Shown piece after piece: positions 9,430 through 18,485 of a stretch of DNA of 64,000 nucleotides. The stretch comes from Gemmata sp. (GTDB lineage: Bacteria > Planctomycetota > Planctomycetia > Gemmatales > Gemmataceae): contig JANWYJ010000013.1 in NCBI GenBank assembly GCA_025055115.1, forward strand, positions 1 through 64,000, in the 5' to 3' direction. The notes beneath the pieces are model-generated. The model saw only the letters and a list, made by a program, of their open reading frames with translations, made no database searches and had not been told where the DNA came from. Numbering within the stretch: position 1 is the stretch's first letter; every line of letters begins with the position of its first letter. The position numbers and the translations under genes were made by a program.

Positions 9430-9486
9430 TCATAACAATAAAAAAAAATGAAAAACCGCTGCAAAGCACCCAGTCCTGCAGCGGTT
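9430..9486 (-). terminator. Intrinsic terminator of tRNA-Val
   Basis: A perfect 10-bp stem (9454-9463 with 9477-9486, AACCGCTGCA and its complement) around a 13-nt loop. On the minus strand it is followed by a long T-rich run (complement of the A-run at about 9440-9455). It begins 8 nt after the tRNA 3' end. Confidence 0.9.
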
Positions 9487-9493
9487 CGCCCAG

Positions 9494-9567
9494 TGCGCGT
9501 TGCTGGACTTGAACCAGCGACCCCCACAATGTCAATGTGGTACTCTAGCCAGCTGAGCTAAACGCGC
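9494..9567 (-). tRNA. tRNA-Val (anticodon GAC)
   Basis: A complete 74-nt cloverleaf: a 7-bp acceptor stem GCGCGTT/AACGCGC, D-arm GCTC/GAGT, anticodon arm CCACA-TTGACAT-TGTGG with anticodon GAC (reads GTC and GTT valine codons), and T-arm GCTGG-TTCAAGT-CCAGC. The discriminator base is A. The 3' CCA is not encoded (CTG follows), so it must be added after transcription. It is a single tRNA gene with its own promoter and terminator. Confidence 0.97.
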
Positions 9568-9577
9568 ATTTTTCTCT

Positions 9578-9605
9578 TTTGTAGCTGTTATGGCCAGTTC
9601 GTCAA
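9578..9605 (-). promoter_or_regulatory. Sigma-70-type promoter for tRNA-Val
   Basis: On the minus strand TTGACG (9600-9605) is separated by 16 bp from TACAAA (9578-9583), with the tRNA 5' end ten bases further on. The -35 matches the consensus at five of six bases; the -10 is weaker. The position relative to the mature tRNA fits a short 5' leader. Confidence 0.6.
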
Positions 9606-9765
9606 GACAAATCACCCCGTTCAGCCCTCGTCACGAAGTTAGATCAAGCTGCCGAGCTGAAGGTTCAGGGAGGTTTGATTTTTTCCTCGATTTCCCCGTG
9701 AATTCTGATAAAATGATAATGCCTACCTGATGAAATCCCACCGACTTGTATCCGAGGTTGTGTTA

Positions 9766-12456
9766 ATGCGGTGGCTCGTCACACTCAGCAATGTTCTTCT
9801 CGTTGCGCTATCGCCCACCCACGCTGCCGACTCACCCGCACAGTCTGAGCTAAGCGAGTTTTTCGAGAAGAAAATTCGCCCCCTTTTTGCGGAACATTGC
9901 TACTCCTGCCATGGCCCGCAGAAACAAAACGCGGGGCTGCGCCTTGACACGGCCGCGGGCATCAAAGCCGGTGCTGACGACGGTCCGGTGATTGTTCCCG
10001 GCGAACCCGCCAAAAGCCGCCTCATTCGATCGGTGCGGCGCGAAGGCGATTACGCCATGCCGCCGAAGAAACCGCTTCCCCCCGAAGCGATTGAACTCCT
10101 CACCACATGGGTGAAAAATGGGGCTGTGGTCCCGGCTGACACCCCCCCCCGCTCCACGACCGATCCTCGCCAACACTGGGCTTTTCAACCTCCTCGCGAA
10201 CCGATCATCCCCGCCACCGAGCAACGCCACCCGATCGATGCCTTGATTGTTGCCAAATTGAAGGACAAGGGGCTAACACCGGCCCCACGAGCCGACAAAC
10301 ACACTCTCATCCGCCGCGCCTACCTCGACCTCATCGGTTTACCGCCCACTTACGACGAGGTACAAGCCTTCGTTCATGATGAGTCCCCTCAGGCATGGGA
10401 AAAGCTCATTGATCGGTTGCTGGCTTCGCCACACTACGGCGAGCGTTGGGGTCGCTACTGGCTCGATGTAGCCCGCTATGCCGACACCAAAGGCTACGTT
10501 TTCCAAGAGGATCGCAATTTCATCTCCGCTTACACGTATCGTGATTATGTCATTCGCAGCTTCAACGAAGATACACCTTACAACCGCTTCATCATCGAAC
10601 AGCTCGCCGCCGATCTGTTGCCACTGGGCGACGACAAACGCCCCTTGGCCGCACTGGGTTTCCTCACCTTAGGGCGCCGCTTCCTCAATAACCAACACGA
10701 TATCATCGACGATCGGATTGATGTCGTCACGCGCGGGTTCATGGGTTTGACTGTCGCCTGTGCCCGGTGCCACGATCACAAATACGATCCGGTGCCCATC
10801 CAGGATTACTACTCCCTTTATGGTGTGTTTGCCAGTTGCCATGAACCGCGTGAGTTGCCCATCATTGAGAATCTCAAACCCACTCCAGAGGTCTTGGCTT
10901 ACCAAGACGAGCTACAGCGTCGGGAAAGAGAACTTCAGGCCGAAATCGCCAAACGGCACGCCGTCAACCTCCGGCAGCTCGCCGAGGCACACGTCGTGGC
11001 TCAATACATCCAAGCGGTGGTTCAACTCCGCGGCAAACCTGATAACGACGTGCAGAACACACTGCGGCAACTGGAACTGAACCGCTTTGTCTACGACCGC
11101 TGGAAGAACTTTCTCGAAGGCGAATGGAAGCGAAAATCCCCGGTCTACTCGCTCCTTCTGACTCTCTCCGACATACCCGAGAACGAATTCGCTGACAAAC
11201 TCCAGACCACAATACCCGCAGCGACGAACTCCGTCATTCGCCAAGCCCTGGAACACGATCGACCGGCGAACTTTTCGGCTGCGGTGCAGGTTATCGCCAA
11301 AGTTCTCACCACCGCAAGGTCATCCGACAATTCCCCGGATACTGACCATAACCCCCTTGTGGCGGTTTGGAAATCAGGAGGGCCGTTGGATATTCCGGAA
11401 GCCGAGGCGGAAAAGCTCTTCAATCGTGACGATCGCAATGTGGTGAATGCTCTGCGGAAGCGATTGGATGAATTCAAAGCCAAGAATCCCTACACCCCAC
11501 CGCGAGCGCATGTGTTGTATGACAACGCCCAGCCCATCCAGCCCGTGGTATTCCTTCGTGGCAATCCCGGCAATCGTGGGCCACAAGTTCCGCGTCAGGC
11601 ACCGGCCATCATCGCTCCGAACCGCAAACCCTTCACCCAGGGCAGTGGCCGTTTGGAGCTGGCCCACACCATTGCCAGCCCCGATAATCCTTTGACGGCG
11701 CGGGTCATCGTGAACCGAGTGTGGCTCGGGCACTTTGGCCACGGTTTGGTACGAACCCCCAGTGATTTCGGTGTTCGTTGCGAACCGCCCACGCATCCAG
11801 AACTGCTCGATTGGCTCGCCCTCCAGTTCATCCGAGATGGCTGGAGCCTAAAGAAACTCCACAAACGGATCATGCTATCGGAAACGTACCAGCAATCCTC
11901 CGTGACAACTGCTGAAGCCTTCCGCATCGACCCCGATAACCGCCTTCTTGCGCGGCAAAACCGACGTCGGCTCGACTTTGAAGCGCTGCGCGACTCGATT
12001 CTCGCGGTCGCTGGCCGTCTCGACACCACGTTGGGTGGTCAACCGGTCGACTTATTCAAAACGCCCTTCCCCACCCGGCGGACCGTCTACGGCCTGATTG
12101 ACCGTACCAACTTGCCAGGGATCTTTCGCGTTTTTGATGTGGCCAGTCCGGATACCCACAGCCCACAGCGCTTCCAAACCACGGTCCCACAACAAGCCCT
12201 GTTTTTGCTCAACAGCCCCTTCATTCTCGAACAGGCCAACGCTTTGGCCCAACGCAAGGAAGTCAGCACCGCGACAACCCCGGCGGACAAAGTGACCGCT
12301 CTTTATCGACTTGCCCTGAGCCGTAACCCGACCAACGAGGAACTCGCACTGGCGTTGGAATTCGTCCGCGATGACGATGGCAAAAACAAATTCGGACGTT
12401 GGCCGCAACTGGCCCAAGTGCTTCTACTGAGTAACGAATTCGCCTTTGCGGATTAA
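9766..12456 (+). CDS. PSCyt1 / DUF1549 / DUF1553 (PSD1) protein with haem-binding-type motif
   Basis: An 896-residue exported protein of the planctomycete cytochrome-like class. After a signal peptide (ending about THAAD) comes a PSCyt1 domain with CYSCH (45-49), the CxxCH haem c attachment motif. The DUF1549 and DUF1553 (PSD1) domains follow, ending in a segment with QALFLLNSPF. Members are widespread in planctomycetes, usually paired with a DUF1501 protein as here (next gene, 101 bp on). A role in degrading complex polysaccharides or in redox chemistry at the cell surface has been proposed, but no reaction is established. I chose ATG 9766 because GAGG lies 8 nt upstream; the earlier in-frame ATG at 9730 lacks a binding site. 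Confidence 0.93.
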   Translation: MRWLVTLSNVLLVALSPTHAADSPAQSELSEFFEKKIRPLFAEHCYSCHGPQKQNAGLRLDTAAGIKAGADDGPVIVPGEPAKSRLIRSVRREGDYAMPPKKPLPPEAIELLTTWVKNGAVVPADTPPRSTTDPRQHWAFQPPREPIIPATEQRHPIDALIVAKLKDKGLTPAPRADKHTLIRRAYLDLIGLPPTYDEVQAFVHDESPQAWEKLIDRLLASPHYGERWGRYWLDVARYADTKGYVFQEDRNFISAYTYRDYVIRSFNEDTPYNRFIIEQLAADLLPLGDDKRPLAALGFLTLGRRFLNNQHDIIDDRIDVVTRGFMGLTVACARCHDHKYDPVPIQDYYSLYGVFASCHEPRELPIIENLKPTPEVLAYQDELQRRERELQAEIAKRHAVNLRQLAEAHVVAQYIQAVVQLRGKPDNDVQNTLRQLELNRFVYDRWKNFLEGEWKRKSPVYSLLLTLSDIPENEFADKLQTTIPAATNSVIRQALEHDRPANFSAAVQVIAKVLTTARSSDNSPDTDHNPLVAVWKSGGPLDIPEAEAEKLFNRDDRNVVNALRKRLDEFKAKNPYTPPRAHVLYDNAQPIQPVVFLRGNPGNRGPQVPRQAPAIIAPNRKPFTQGSGRLELAHTIASPDNPLTARVIVNRVWLGHFGHGLVRTPSDFGVRCEPPTHPELLDWLALQFIRDGWSLKKLHKRIMLSETYQQSSVTTAEAFRIDPDNRLLARQNRRRLDFEALRDSILAVAGRLDTTLGGQPVDLFKTPFPTRRTVYGLIDRTNLPGIFRVFDVASPDTHSPQRFQTTVPQQALFLLNSPFILEQANALAQRKEVSTATTPADKVTALYRLALSRNPTNEELALALEFVRDDDGKNKFGRWPQLAQVLLLSNEFAFAD

Positions 12457-12487
12457 ACCCACCCCGCACCCCCGTGAAATTCCATCA

Positions 12488-12519
12488 GAAAGACTTTCAA
12501 CAGGAAAGACTTTCAACAG
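12488..12519. repeat. 16-bp perfect tandem duplication between paired genes
   Basis: GAAAGACTTTCAACAG at 12488-12503 is repeated exactly at 12504-12519, in the gap between the DUF1553 and DUF1501 genes. Confidence 0.88.
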
Positions 12520-12557
12520 GAATCATCGAGTGTCGACCAAACGATTGAGGCAAAATC

Positions 12558-13991
12558 ATGATCCCACCAGTGTTTTCGCGTCGCGAACTGTTAACCCGTG
12601 TCGGTGTCGGTATGGGATGGCTGGGACTGACACAAGTTCTCCGCGATGCGGGACTTCTGACGGCCCATGCCAAGGCGGCGGACGGCCTCAACCCATTGGC
12701 ACCCAAAAAGCCCCATTTCCCCGCAAAAGCCAAACGGGTGATTCACCTGTTTGCCAATGGAGGCCCCAGTCAAGTCGACACCTTCGACCCCAAACCGGCA
12801 CTGGCCCAGTATGCCGGTAAATCCCTCCCCACACCTAACCTGCAGACAGAACGGAAAACCGGTGCGGCCTTTCCGTCCCCATTCAAGTTCCACAAACATG
12901 GCCAAAGCGGTTTGGAAATCAGCGAAATTTTCCCCCACTTGGCCAAGCATGCCGACGATTTGTGCGTTATCCGCTCGATGCATGCCGACGTACCCAATCA
13001 TGAGCCGTCGTTTTTGCTCATGAACTGTGGTGAACCGCGGCAAATCCGCCCCAGTGTTGGCAGTTGGGTTGTCTATGGCTTGGGAACCGACAACCTCAAC
13101 CTGCCCGGCTTTGTGGCGATGTGCCCTGGCGGTTATCCCCTCCAAGAGAATCAAAACTGGCAGTCCGGCTTCTTGCCGGGGGTTTTTCAAGGCACTTATG
13201 TCGATTCGAAGCATACCGATGTCGAAAAGCTGGTCGAGTATGTGAAGAACAAGGCCGTTTCGAAAACGCACCAGCGTGAACAGCTCGACCTATTGGCCAA
13301 ACTCAACGCCCAGCATCAAGCGCAGCGTCCTCATGATCCGCAGTTGGAAGCTCGGATTCAGTCGTTTGAACTCGCCTTCCGTATGCAAACGGAAGCAAGT
13401 GAAGCCTTCGACATCAGCCGCGAACCGAAACACATTCTCGAAGCTTATGGGCCGGGTGACCAGGCCCGTAGTATTCTGCTAGCACGACGGCTGATTGAAC
13501 GCGGCGTGCGATTTGTTCAAGTCAGCCACGGCCCGGTTCAACCCTGGGACAGTCACGACGATCTGGAGATCAATCATAAACGCCTGGCCAGCCAGGTCGA
13601 TCGGGCTATCGCAGCGCTAATCTCCGATCTCAAACGGCTGGGGCTGTTTGAGGAAACCCTCATTCTCTGGGGTGGCGAATTTGGTCGAACTCCCGTGGTC
13701 GAACTCCCCACCGCGGGGGCCAATCAAGGCAAAGTCAATGGCCGCGATCACAACCACTGGGGCTTCTCGGTGTGGTTGGCCGGCGGTGGTGTTAAAGGTG
13801 GCCAGGCCATCGGGGCGACCGACGAGTTCGGCTTCAAAGCGGTGGAGAATCCGGTTCATGTTCACGATCTCCACGCCACCATGCTCTATCTGCTCGGTTT
13901 TGATCACGAAAAGTTCACCTACCGCTACGCGGGCCGCGATTTCCGCCTCACCGATGTTCATGGTCGCGTCGTCAAAGAAGTTTTGGCTTAG
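12558..13991 (+). CDS. DUF1501 protein with Tat signal
   Basis: A 477-residue protein that begins with a twin-arginine export signal (SRRELLTRVGVGMGWLG, residues 7-23), so it is probably folded in the cytoplasm before export. The body matches DUF1501, a family related to the alkaline phosphatase/sulfatase fold, with conserved segments such as HLFANGGPSQVDTFDPKP, GGEFGRTPVVE and NGRDHNHWGFSVWLAGGG, which are rich in possible metal ligands. It is probably co-transcribed with the upstream DUF1553 gene, the standard arrangement in planctomycetes. The exact substrate is unknown. Confidence 0.93.
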   Translation: MIPPVFSRRELLTRVGVGMGWLGLTQVLRDAGLLTAHAKAADGLNPLAPKKPHFPAKAKRVIHLFANGGPSQVDTFDPKPALAQYAGKSLPTPNLQTERKTGAAFPSPFKFHKHGQSGLEISEIFPHLAKHADDLCVIRSMHADVPNHEPSFLLMNCGEPRQIRPSVGSWVVYGLGTDNLNLPGFVAMCPGGYPLQENQNWQSGFLPGVFQGTYVDSKHTDVEKLVEYVKNKAVSKTHQREQLDLLAKLNAQHQAQRPHDPQLEARIQSFELAFRMQTEASEAFDISREPKHILEAYGPGDQARSILLARRLIERGVRFVQVSHGPVQPWDSHDDLEINHKRLASQVDRAIAALISDLKRLGLFEETLILWGGEFGRTPVVELPTAGANQGKVNGRDHNHWGFSVWLAGGGVKGGQAIGATDEFGFKAVENPVHVHDLHATMLYLLGFDHEKFTYRYAGRDFRLTDVHGRVVKEVLA

Positions 13992-14043
13992 GTGGGCGAC
14001 TCGATGTCACTTCGCGGAGTTTTTGAACGATTGCCGTGAACAG

Positions 14044-14598
14044 TTATTCGGCCATCGTGCGTACCACGCGGCAAGGATTGCCGTAAGCCAAGACTCCCGC
14101 GGGAATGTCGCGCATGACGACACTCCCAGCCCCAATGACTGTCCGATCACCGATCGTCACACCGGGGCCAATAATCGCCCCCGCGCCGATCCACACATCC
14201 GAACCAATCGAGATGGGCCGGGCATACTCCTTGTGACGGCGTAGCTCAGCGTTGAGAGGATGGGTGGCCGTCAATATCTGAACGTTGGGCGCAAAAAGCG
14301 TGAAGTCGCCCACCCGGACCTCGGCTACATCCAAGACAACGCAATTGAAGTTGAAAAAGACCTGCTGGCCCAAGTAGATATGCGAGCCGTAATCACAATA
14401 AAATGGCGGCTGTACCAGCGCCGTAGAACCACCGGAGGCGAATAATTCCTGAAGAATCCGCCGCCGCCGTTCTTTGTCATCGTCTCGGGTGGCGTTGAGT
14501 TCCCAACACAAGTTGCGCGCACGTGTTCGCGCTGTTACCAACTCCGCGTCAAGTGGATCATAGAGTTCGCCGGCCAGCATCTTTTCGCGCTCTGTCAT
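14044..14598 (-). CDS. Maltose O-acetyltransferase-like hexapeptide acyltransferase
   Basis: A 184-residue left-handed beta-helix acetyltransferase of the Maa/NodL/LacA group, using acetyl-CoA to acetylate a sugar hydroxyl. It has the N-terminal maltose-acetyltransferase segment (EKMLAGELYDPLDAEL), hexapeptide repeats and the catalytic histidine motif TATHPL. The C-terminal GDRTVIGAGSVVMRDIPAG coil is complete. The ATG at 14598 has AAAGGGG five bases upstream. That ribosome-binding segment is itself duplicated (see 14599-14632). A longer frame to 14649 would run through the duplication and is not favoured. The acceptor sugar cannot be deduced. Confidence 0.9.
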   Translation of the reverse strand: MTEREKMLAGELYDPLDAELVTARTRARNLCWELNATRDDDKERRRRILQELFASGGSTALVQPPFYCDYGSHIYLGQQVFFNFNCVVLDVAEVRVGDFTLFAPNVQILTATHPLNAELRRHKEYARPISIGSDVWIGAGAIIGPGVTIGDRTVIGAGSVVMRDIPAGVLAYGNPCRVVRTMAE

Positions 14599-14757
14599 AA
14601 CGACCCCTTTCTCGCAACGACCCCTTTCGCGCGTGGCTTGACGGTCCACGCTGTCGGGCCAAGGAACATCTTTCGCGTGGCTTGTCGGCCGCTCCTGATG
14701 ACGGGCGAAGGAACAACTTTCGCGGAGTTGTCGGCCCTCGCTGTCAGACGAGGGACG
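14599..14757. repeat. Duplicated ribosome-binding segment and three imperfect repeats
   Basis: AACGACCCCTTT at 14599-14610, which is the ribosome binding site of the acetyltransferase gene, recurs exactly at 14616-14627. The rest of the gap holds three diverged copies of a 46-47-bp unit starting tttcgcg at 14625, 14671 and 14718, each followed by a ttg[at]cgg segment. The whole gap appears to be made of duplicated material. Confidence 0.65.
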
Positions 14758-14758
14758 A

Positions 14759-15394
14759 TTACCTCAACATTCTGCGACTCGCGAATGTGTCGTTGGTAGA
14801 GGCCCGGCATTGACGCTGCCGGATCGCTGCCACAAGGTCTGGCATGGTACGAACGGCCGTGGCAAATTCGGTGTAACAACAGCCGACAGTCTCTGGTTCG
14901 TGGGAGTCGCTATTACCCAATTGGGCAAATTGTGGATACTTCCGCAGCAACTCTTGCGCTTGACGGCGCAGCTCGTCATCCATGTTTTTGGACATCACCT
15001 CGATACCATCCAATTCCGCGGCTTGCTCGTGAAGAATGTTTTCAAATGGTTGATTCCAACGGTGAGGATGAGCCGCAATACAAACTCCCCCTTGCCGGTG
15101 AACTTCCCGGGTCAGTAGGCCCCATTCCATACCACGCGGCAACGCCAACGGGTTCGTAACACCATAACAGAGGATGTCACCCCCCTTCCCTGTCACTTCG
15201 ATACCTGCCAAGATGACTAATCCTGGGGCAATGGTCCGGAGTTCATCCAGTTCACTTTCTGTCCACAGATAATCGTGTTCGGTGATGACGATACCATCCA
15301 GGCCCGCTTGAATGGCGGCTTGAACCAGTTCGTAAGGATCGCTCGTAGCGTCGGGCGAATGCCGGGCCGTATGCAGATGCAAATCGAACTTCAT
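14759..15394 (-). CDS. PHP-domain metal-dependent phosphoesterase
   Basis: A 211-residue PHP-superfamily protein, related to the N-terminal domain of DNA polymerase III alpha and to histidinol phosphatase. Metal ligands are visible: HLHT near the start, ITEHDYL, the Glu of GIEVT, AAHPHR, and NSDSHEP near the C-terminus. Such stand-alone enzymes hydrolyse phosphoesters; the substrate is unknown here. ATG at 15394 has GGAG five bases upstream. The frame stays open further upstream, but that part is antisense to the glycerate kinase gene and is not coding. It diverges from that gene across only 58 bp, so the two promoters must overlap. Confidence 0.88.
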   Translation of the reverse strand: MKFDLHLHTARHSPDATSDPYELVQAAIQAGLDGIVITEHDYLWTESELDELRTIAPGLVILAGIEVTGKGGDILCYGVTNPLALPRGMEWGLLTREVHRQGGVCIAAHPHRWNQPFENILHEQAAELDGIEVMSKNMDDELRRQAQELLRKYPQFAQLGNSDSHEPETVGCCYTEFATAVRTMPDLVAAIRQRQCRASTNDTFASRRMLR

Positions 15395-15452
15395 CACTTC
15401 TCCTTCATCCCCAGTCCTATTGTATTGTGGAACCGTATCTCTGAGGTGCAGC

Positions 15453-16760
15453 ATGTCGCGTGAACACGCCTGGCACATTTGGAACGCTGCCGTTGAGGCT
15501 GTGCGACCCGAACCGCTGGTGCGTGCCGTGGTCGAAGCCGACACGATGATTCGCGAAGCGCCACGAATCATCGTGGTTGGTGCTGGCAAAGCCGGTCCGG
15601 GAATGGCCGCAGGCTTCGAAGCAGCCTTGGCCGATCGCTTGGAGCGCGTCGAAGGTATCGTCAACGTTCCCGCGGGTACCAATCTCCAGCTGCAGCGCAT
15701 TCGGCTCCACACCGCCCGACCTGTGGGTCTCAATGAACCAACACCCGAAGGGGTTGTAGGTGCAGAGCAAATGTTGCGCTTGCTCAGCCACGCTGGCCCC
15801 GAGGATGTCGCGGTATGTTTGCTTTCCGGGGGCGGTTCGGCATTGCTGCCGGCGCCGGCCGAAGGTATCACGCTGGCCGACAAGCTTGTTGTTACGCAAT
15901 TACTGCATCGCCGCGGGGCGACCATCAACGAAATGAACTGTGTCCGCAAGCACCTGTCGCGTGTGAAAGGCGGGCGGTTGGCCGAAGCCTTTCGCGGACA
16001 GCGGCTCATTTCGCTTGTCATTTCCGATGTTGTTGGCGATCCACTGGATGTTATCGCTTCAGGTCCTACAGCCCCCGATCCCACGACTTACGCCCAGGCC
16101 CTCGACGTCCTGCGACGCTACCAATTGCTCGAATCGGTTCCACACAGTGTGCGACATCTTCTGGAAGCCGGAAGTCGTGGGGAGTTGCCCGAAACACCCA
16201 AGGCGCTTCCAAACTTCGTTGAAAACCGCATCATCGCCAACAACCGCCGTGCCCTTGATGCGGCCAAACACCACGCAGAACGGCTCGGCTACCGCGTACT
16301 GGACCTCGGTTCGTTCGTGGAAGGGGAAACCCGACAGGTCGCTACTGTGGTCGCCGGATTGGTTCGTAGTATTCAACGCGACCACATTCCGCTTCCTCCT
16401 CCTGTCTGCTTGCTACTGGGCGGCGAAACCACCGTCTCACTGGGCAGTCACCCCGGATTGGGTGGCCGCAATCAGGAGTTTGTTCTAGCTCTGCTGGCGA
16501 AACTGGGTGACGCAAGCCTGCGAGGCGTGACAATCCTCAGCGGCGGCACCGATGGCGAAGACGGCCCCACCGACGCCGCCGGCGCGATTGCCGATGAAGA
16601 CACCCTCCGCAGAGCCAAACAACTCCTACTCAATCCGGAATGGTTTCTGGCCAATCACGATTCTTACCATTTCTTCGACCAAACCGGAAGCTTGATGCGT
16701 ACCGGACTGACAGGAACCAATGTGATGGATGTCCGGCTGGTATTAATTACCACCGTATGA
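15453..16760 (+). CDS. Glycerate 2-kinase type (MOFRL/DUF4147) kinase
   Basis: A 435-residue glycerate kinase of the GckA/TtuD class, which phosphorylates D-glycerate with ATP (2-phosphoglycerate in the best-studied members). The N-terminal DUF4147 domain has VVGAGKAGPGMAAG and CLLSGGGSALLPAP. The C-terminal MOFRL domain has LLLGGETTVSL, GLGGRNQEF and ILSGGTDGEDGPTDAAGA. Length and motif order match the family. ATG 15453 follows GAGG; an upstream TTG at 15420 is less likely. It stands alone, so its pathway (photorespiratory-like or serine-type) cannot be told from context. Confidence 0.93.
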   Translation: MSREHAWHIWNAAVEAVRPEPLVRAVVEADTMIREAPRIIVVGAGKAGPGMAAGFEAALADRLERVEGIVNVPAGTNLQLQRIRLHTARPVGLNEPTPEGVVGAEQMLRLLSHAGPEDVAVCLLSGGGSALLPAPAEGITLADKLVVTQLLHRRGATINEMNCVRKHLSRVKGGRLAEAFRGQRLISLVISDVVGDPLDVIASGPTAPDPTTYAQALDVLRRYQLLESVPHSVRHLLEAGSRGELPETPKALPNFVENRIIANNRRALDAAKHHAERLGYRVLDLGSFVEGETRQVATVVAGLVRSIQRDHIPLPPPVCLLLGGETTVSLGSHPGLGGRNQEFVLALLAKLGDASLRGVTILSGGTDGEDGPTDAAGAIADEDTLRRAKQLLLNPEWFLANHDSYHFFDQTGSLMRTGLTGTNVMDVRLVLITTV

Positions 16761-17072
16761 AGTTTTTTCCTCGCGAACTGAAGACTTCTGTAATTCCTAC
16801 ACGCTGTTTTTCCCGGATTTTCCTATTGACGAAAACTGTGATTGTAGCAGGTCGACTCCCCAACGCCTCCATCGCGTCGCTTCTGATTTGGCACGCGATA
16901 TGCAGAGGTTACCATTGTTCCTTACCACACGACATGTTGGGGCTGGAACAGAAGAGGCATCCCCTCAGTGGCTGGAACCCCTGAGGGTCGAGTGACCGGT
17001 GGGATGACAAGCTCCAGAGGCGGTTGCAGGGGATCTGCTCCACTCGGGTGCTGTCAGTCCGACCGGTTACTG
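16761..17072. other. Gap with a sigma-54 promoter and structured DNA
   Basis: About 310 bp between the end of glycerate kinase and the end of the ceramidase-like gene. No coding frame is supported. It contains a near-consensus sigma-54 promoter (16888-16904, plus strand). Downstream lie a 7-bp inverted repeat (CCCTCAG with CTGAGGG, near 16964-16988) and a longer-range pairing CGAGTG/CACTCG (near 16990 and 17041). A small untranslated RNA is possible. Confidence 0.4.
16888..16904 (+). promoter_or_regulatory. Sigma-54-type promoter (-24/-12)
   Basis: TTGGCACG at 16888-16895, four bases, then ATGCA at 16900-16904. The invariant GG (16890-16891) and GC (16902-16903) are ten bases apart, as sigma-54 requires, and the -24 element is complete; the -12 element differs from TTGCA at one base. 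Transcription would start near 16914 and run rightward, toward no annotated gene on that strand. A sigma-54 activator gene lies at 2461-4419, but nothing links the two directly. Confidence 0.5.
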
Positions 17073-18485
17073 TCATTTCTCCTGGCGTAGTTCACGGATC
17101 AAATCCATCACCGCTCGCTCGATTTTGGTCGAGGCTTCAACTTCCAAAAAACTGGACCGGGCACGCCAAGTTTCATAGCCACCCAATTGGTGCTGTTGCG
17201 GTGTCGGCAGATAGCCATAGTAGCCATTGGCCAAGGAGACGACGCAAGTCGTCGCCAACGGACTCTTCTTTTTGAGGCTCAAGCCGATTTCCGCGAAGGT
17301 TTCACAGGGTATCGCGACAATAGCGGCCTCGCCCACTTGCAAGACCTGAAGCGGAACCCGCACTCGCTCTGGGTAATCTTGGAGTAGCACTGTTTCACGG
17401 GCGTAGACCTCCTCTGCGCCGCGGAGTTCCCGCCCTTGGGCTTTGGCGAGGATCGCCTTGGCGCGTTGAACGTCTTGGGCGTTGGGTTTGCGAACTCCCA
17501 ATTCGATTTCAGTCGTCGCACTTTTCAGGGTTGCTTGGTTCGTGTGTTCTTTTTTGTTGATTGCTTTCATCGCAGCGGTGGCGACGGCATCCGCAACCAC
17601 ACGGCTCCGTTCGCCAGGCTTGGCCTTCGGCGCTTCGGCCTTGAAATTGATATTGTTGACATCCCCGCTGGTGCCGTTGGAGAGCATGCCGACAAAGTCT
17701 TTCCCAGCTTGGAGTTTGGTGCCCATGAGGTCGGCAAAAACCCCAAAGTAGTCGGCCGATAGGGGCGGCATATCCCCCACATAGTGCAACGAATAATTCG
17801 CAAAAATCGCCAGCGGTTGATCGTCGGCTGTGCGGAGCGAAAGTACCGTGACAGTGGGATCAGTTGGGCCAGCGGGTTCGAGGAGATCAGGACTCATCCG
17901 TGGCGGGTTCATTTTCACCTGGTCGGTATCGCGACCAAATGGATCGAGGTTCTTGACACCGGGTTTCATCCGCCAACGCCGATTGAAGACCTGATTCGGT
18001 TCCTCAGCCACCCCCCATGCCAGCTTCGCTGGTGCGAGCCTCTTATTCGCTTTATCGATACCTTCAGCGATCTTGTTGGTGAGAAACTGCACATAGTCTT
18101 TATCCGGTTCACTTTGAAATACTGCGGCAACTGTGGGTGCCGAGTGCGTGTGGGTTGCGGAAATCAGAATGTTCCGCGCGGGTATCTGGGTGGTTTTCTC
18201 GGCCAAGGCCTTGGCGGCATCGAGGATGTCCCGAGGGATCATGCAGCTATCAACAACCACCAAGGCCACCTTCACGCCCTGCGATTCTATCACCAAACAA
18301 CGGGCATGAAGCGGGTCATGAGCACTGACGGCTTGACGATCGTTAAAGCCCCCATTGACCGAGATGGGGAACTTTTGGGGCGTGATGTCTTGAGCATACG
18401 CTCCAGCACGCAGCTGTGGCGGCTGGGCCGCTGCGGAGGCTAGGAACGATACTGTACAATTGATTATAAGCAATAATCGGAGCAT
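17073..18485 (-). CDS. Secreted neutral/alkaline ceramidase-like protein
   Basis: A 470-residue exported protein (signal peptide about 1-21, ending SAAAQ). It resembles the N-terminal catalytic domain of neutral/alkaline non-lysosomal ceramidases, zinc amidases that cut N-acyl sphingosine. Family-like features: GAYAQDITP near the start, ISATHTHSAP (zinc-histidine motif), FANYSLHYVGD, and LSNGTSGDVNNIN, whose Ser region corresponds to the catalytic GxSGD motif. It is shorter than complete ceramidases, which is usual for the many planctomycete paralogues of this family, and the true substrate may not be a ceramide. ATG at 18485. It diverges from the 18629 gene. Confidence 0.85.
   Translation of the reverse strand: MLRLLLIINCTVSFLASAAAQPPQLRAGAYAQDITPQKFPISVNGGFNDRQAVSAHDPLHARCLVIESQGVKVALVVVDSCMIPRDILDAAKALAEKTTQIPARNILISATHTHSAPTVAAVFQSEPDKDYVQFLTNKIAEGIDKANKRLAPAKLAWGVAEEPNQVFNRRWRMKPGVKNLDPFGRDTDQVKMNPPRMSPDLLEPAGPTDPTVTVLSLRTADDQPLAIFANYSLHYVGDMPPLSADYFGVFADLMGTKLQAGKDFVGMLSNGTSGDVNNINFKAEAPKAKPGERSRVVADAVATAAMKAINKKEHTNQATLKSATTEIELGVRKPNAQDVQRAKAILAKAQGRELRGAEEVYARETVLLQDYPERVRVPLQVLQVGEAAIVAIPCETFAEIGLSLKKKSPLATTCVVSLANGYYGYLPTPQQHQLGGYETWRARSSFLEVEASTKIERAVMDLIRELRQEK

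Noticed and set aside
12690-12720. A second TTGGCAC-type sigma-54 element inside the DUF1501 gene
   Set aside because: The spacing is right but the -12 element is poor, and it lies inside a coding sequence with nothing downstream to drive.
15395-16084. A 230-codon N-terminal extension of the PHP protein
   Set aside because: It is entirely antisense to the glycerate kinase gene, which is well conserved; the PHP family starts at the internal ATG with a good ribosome binding site.
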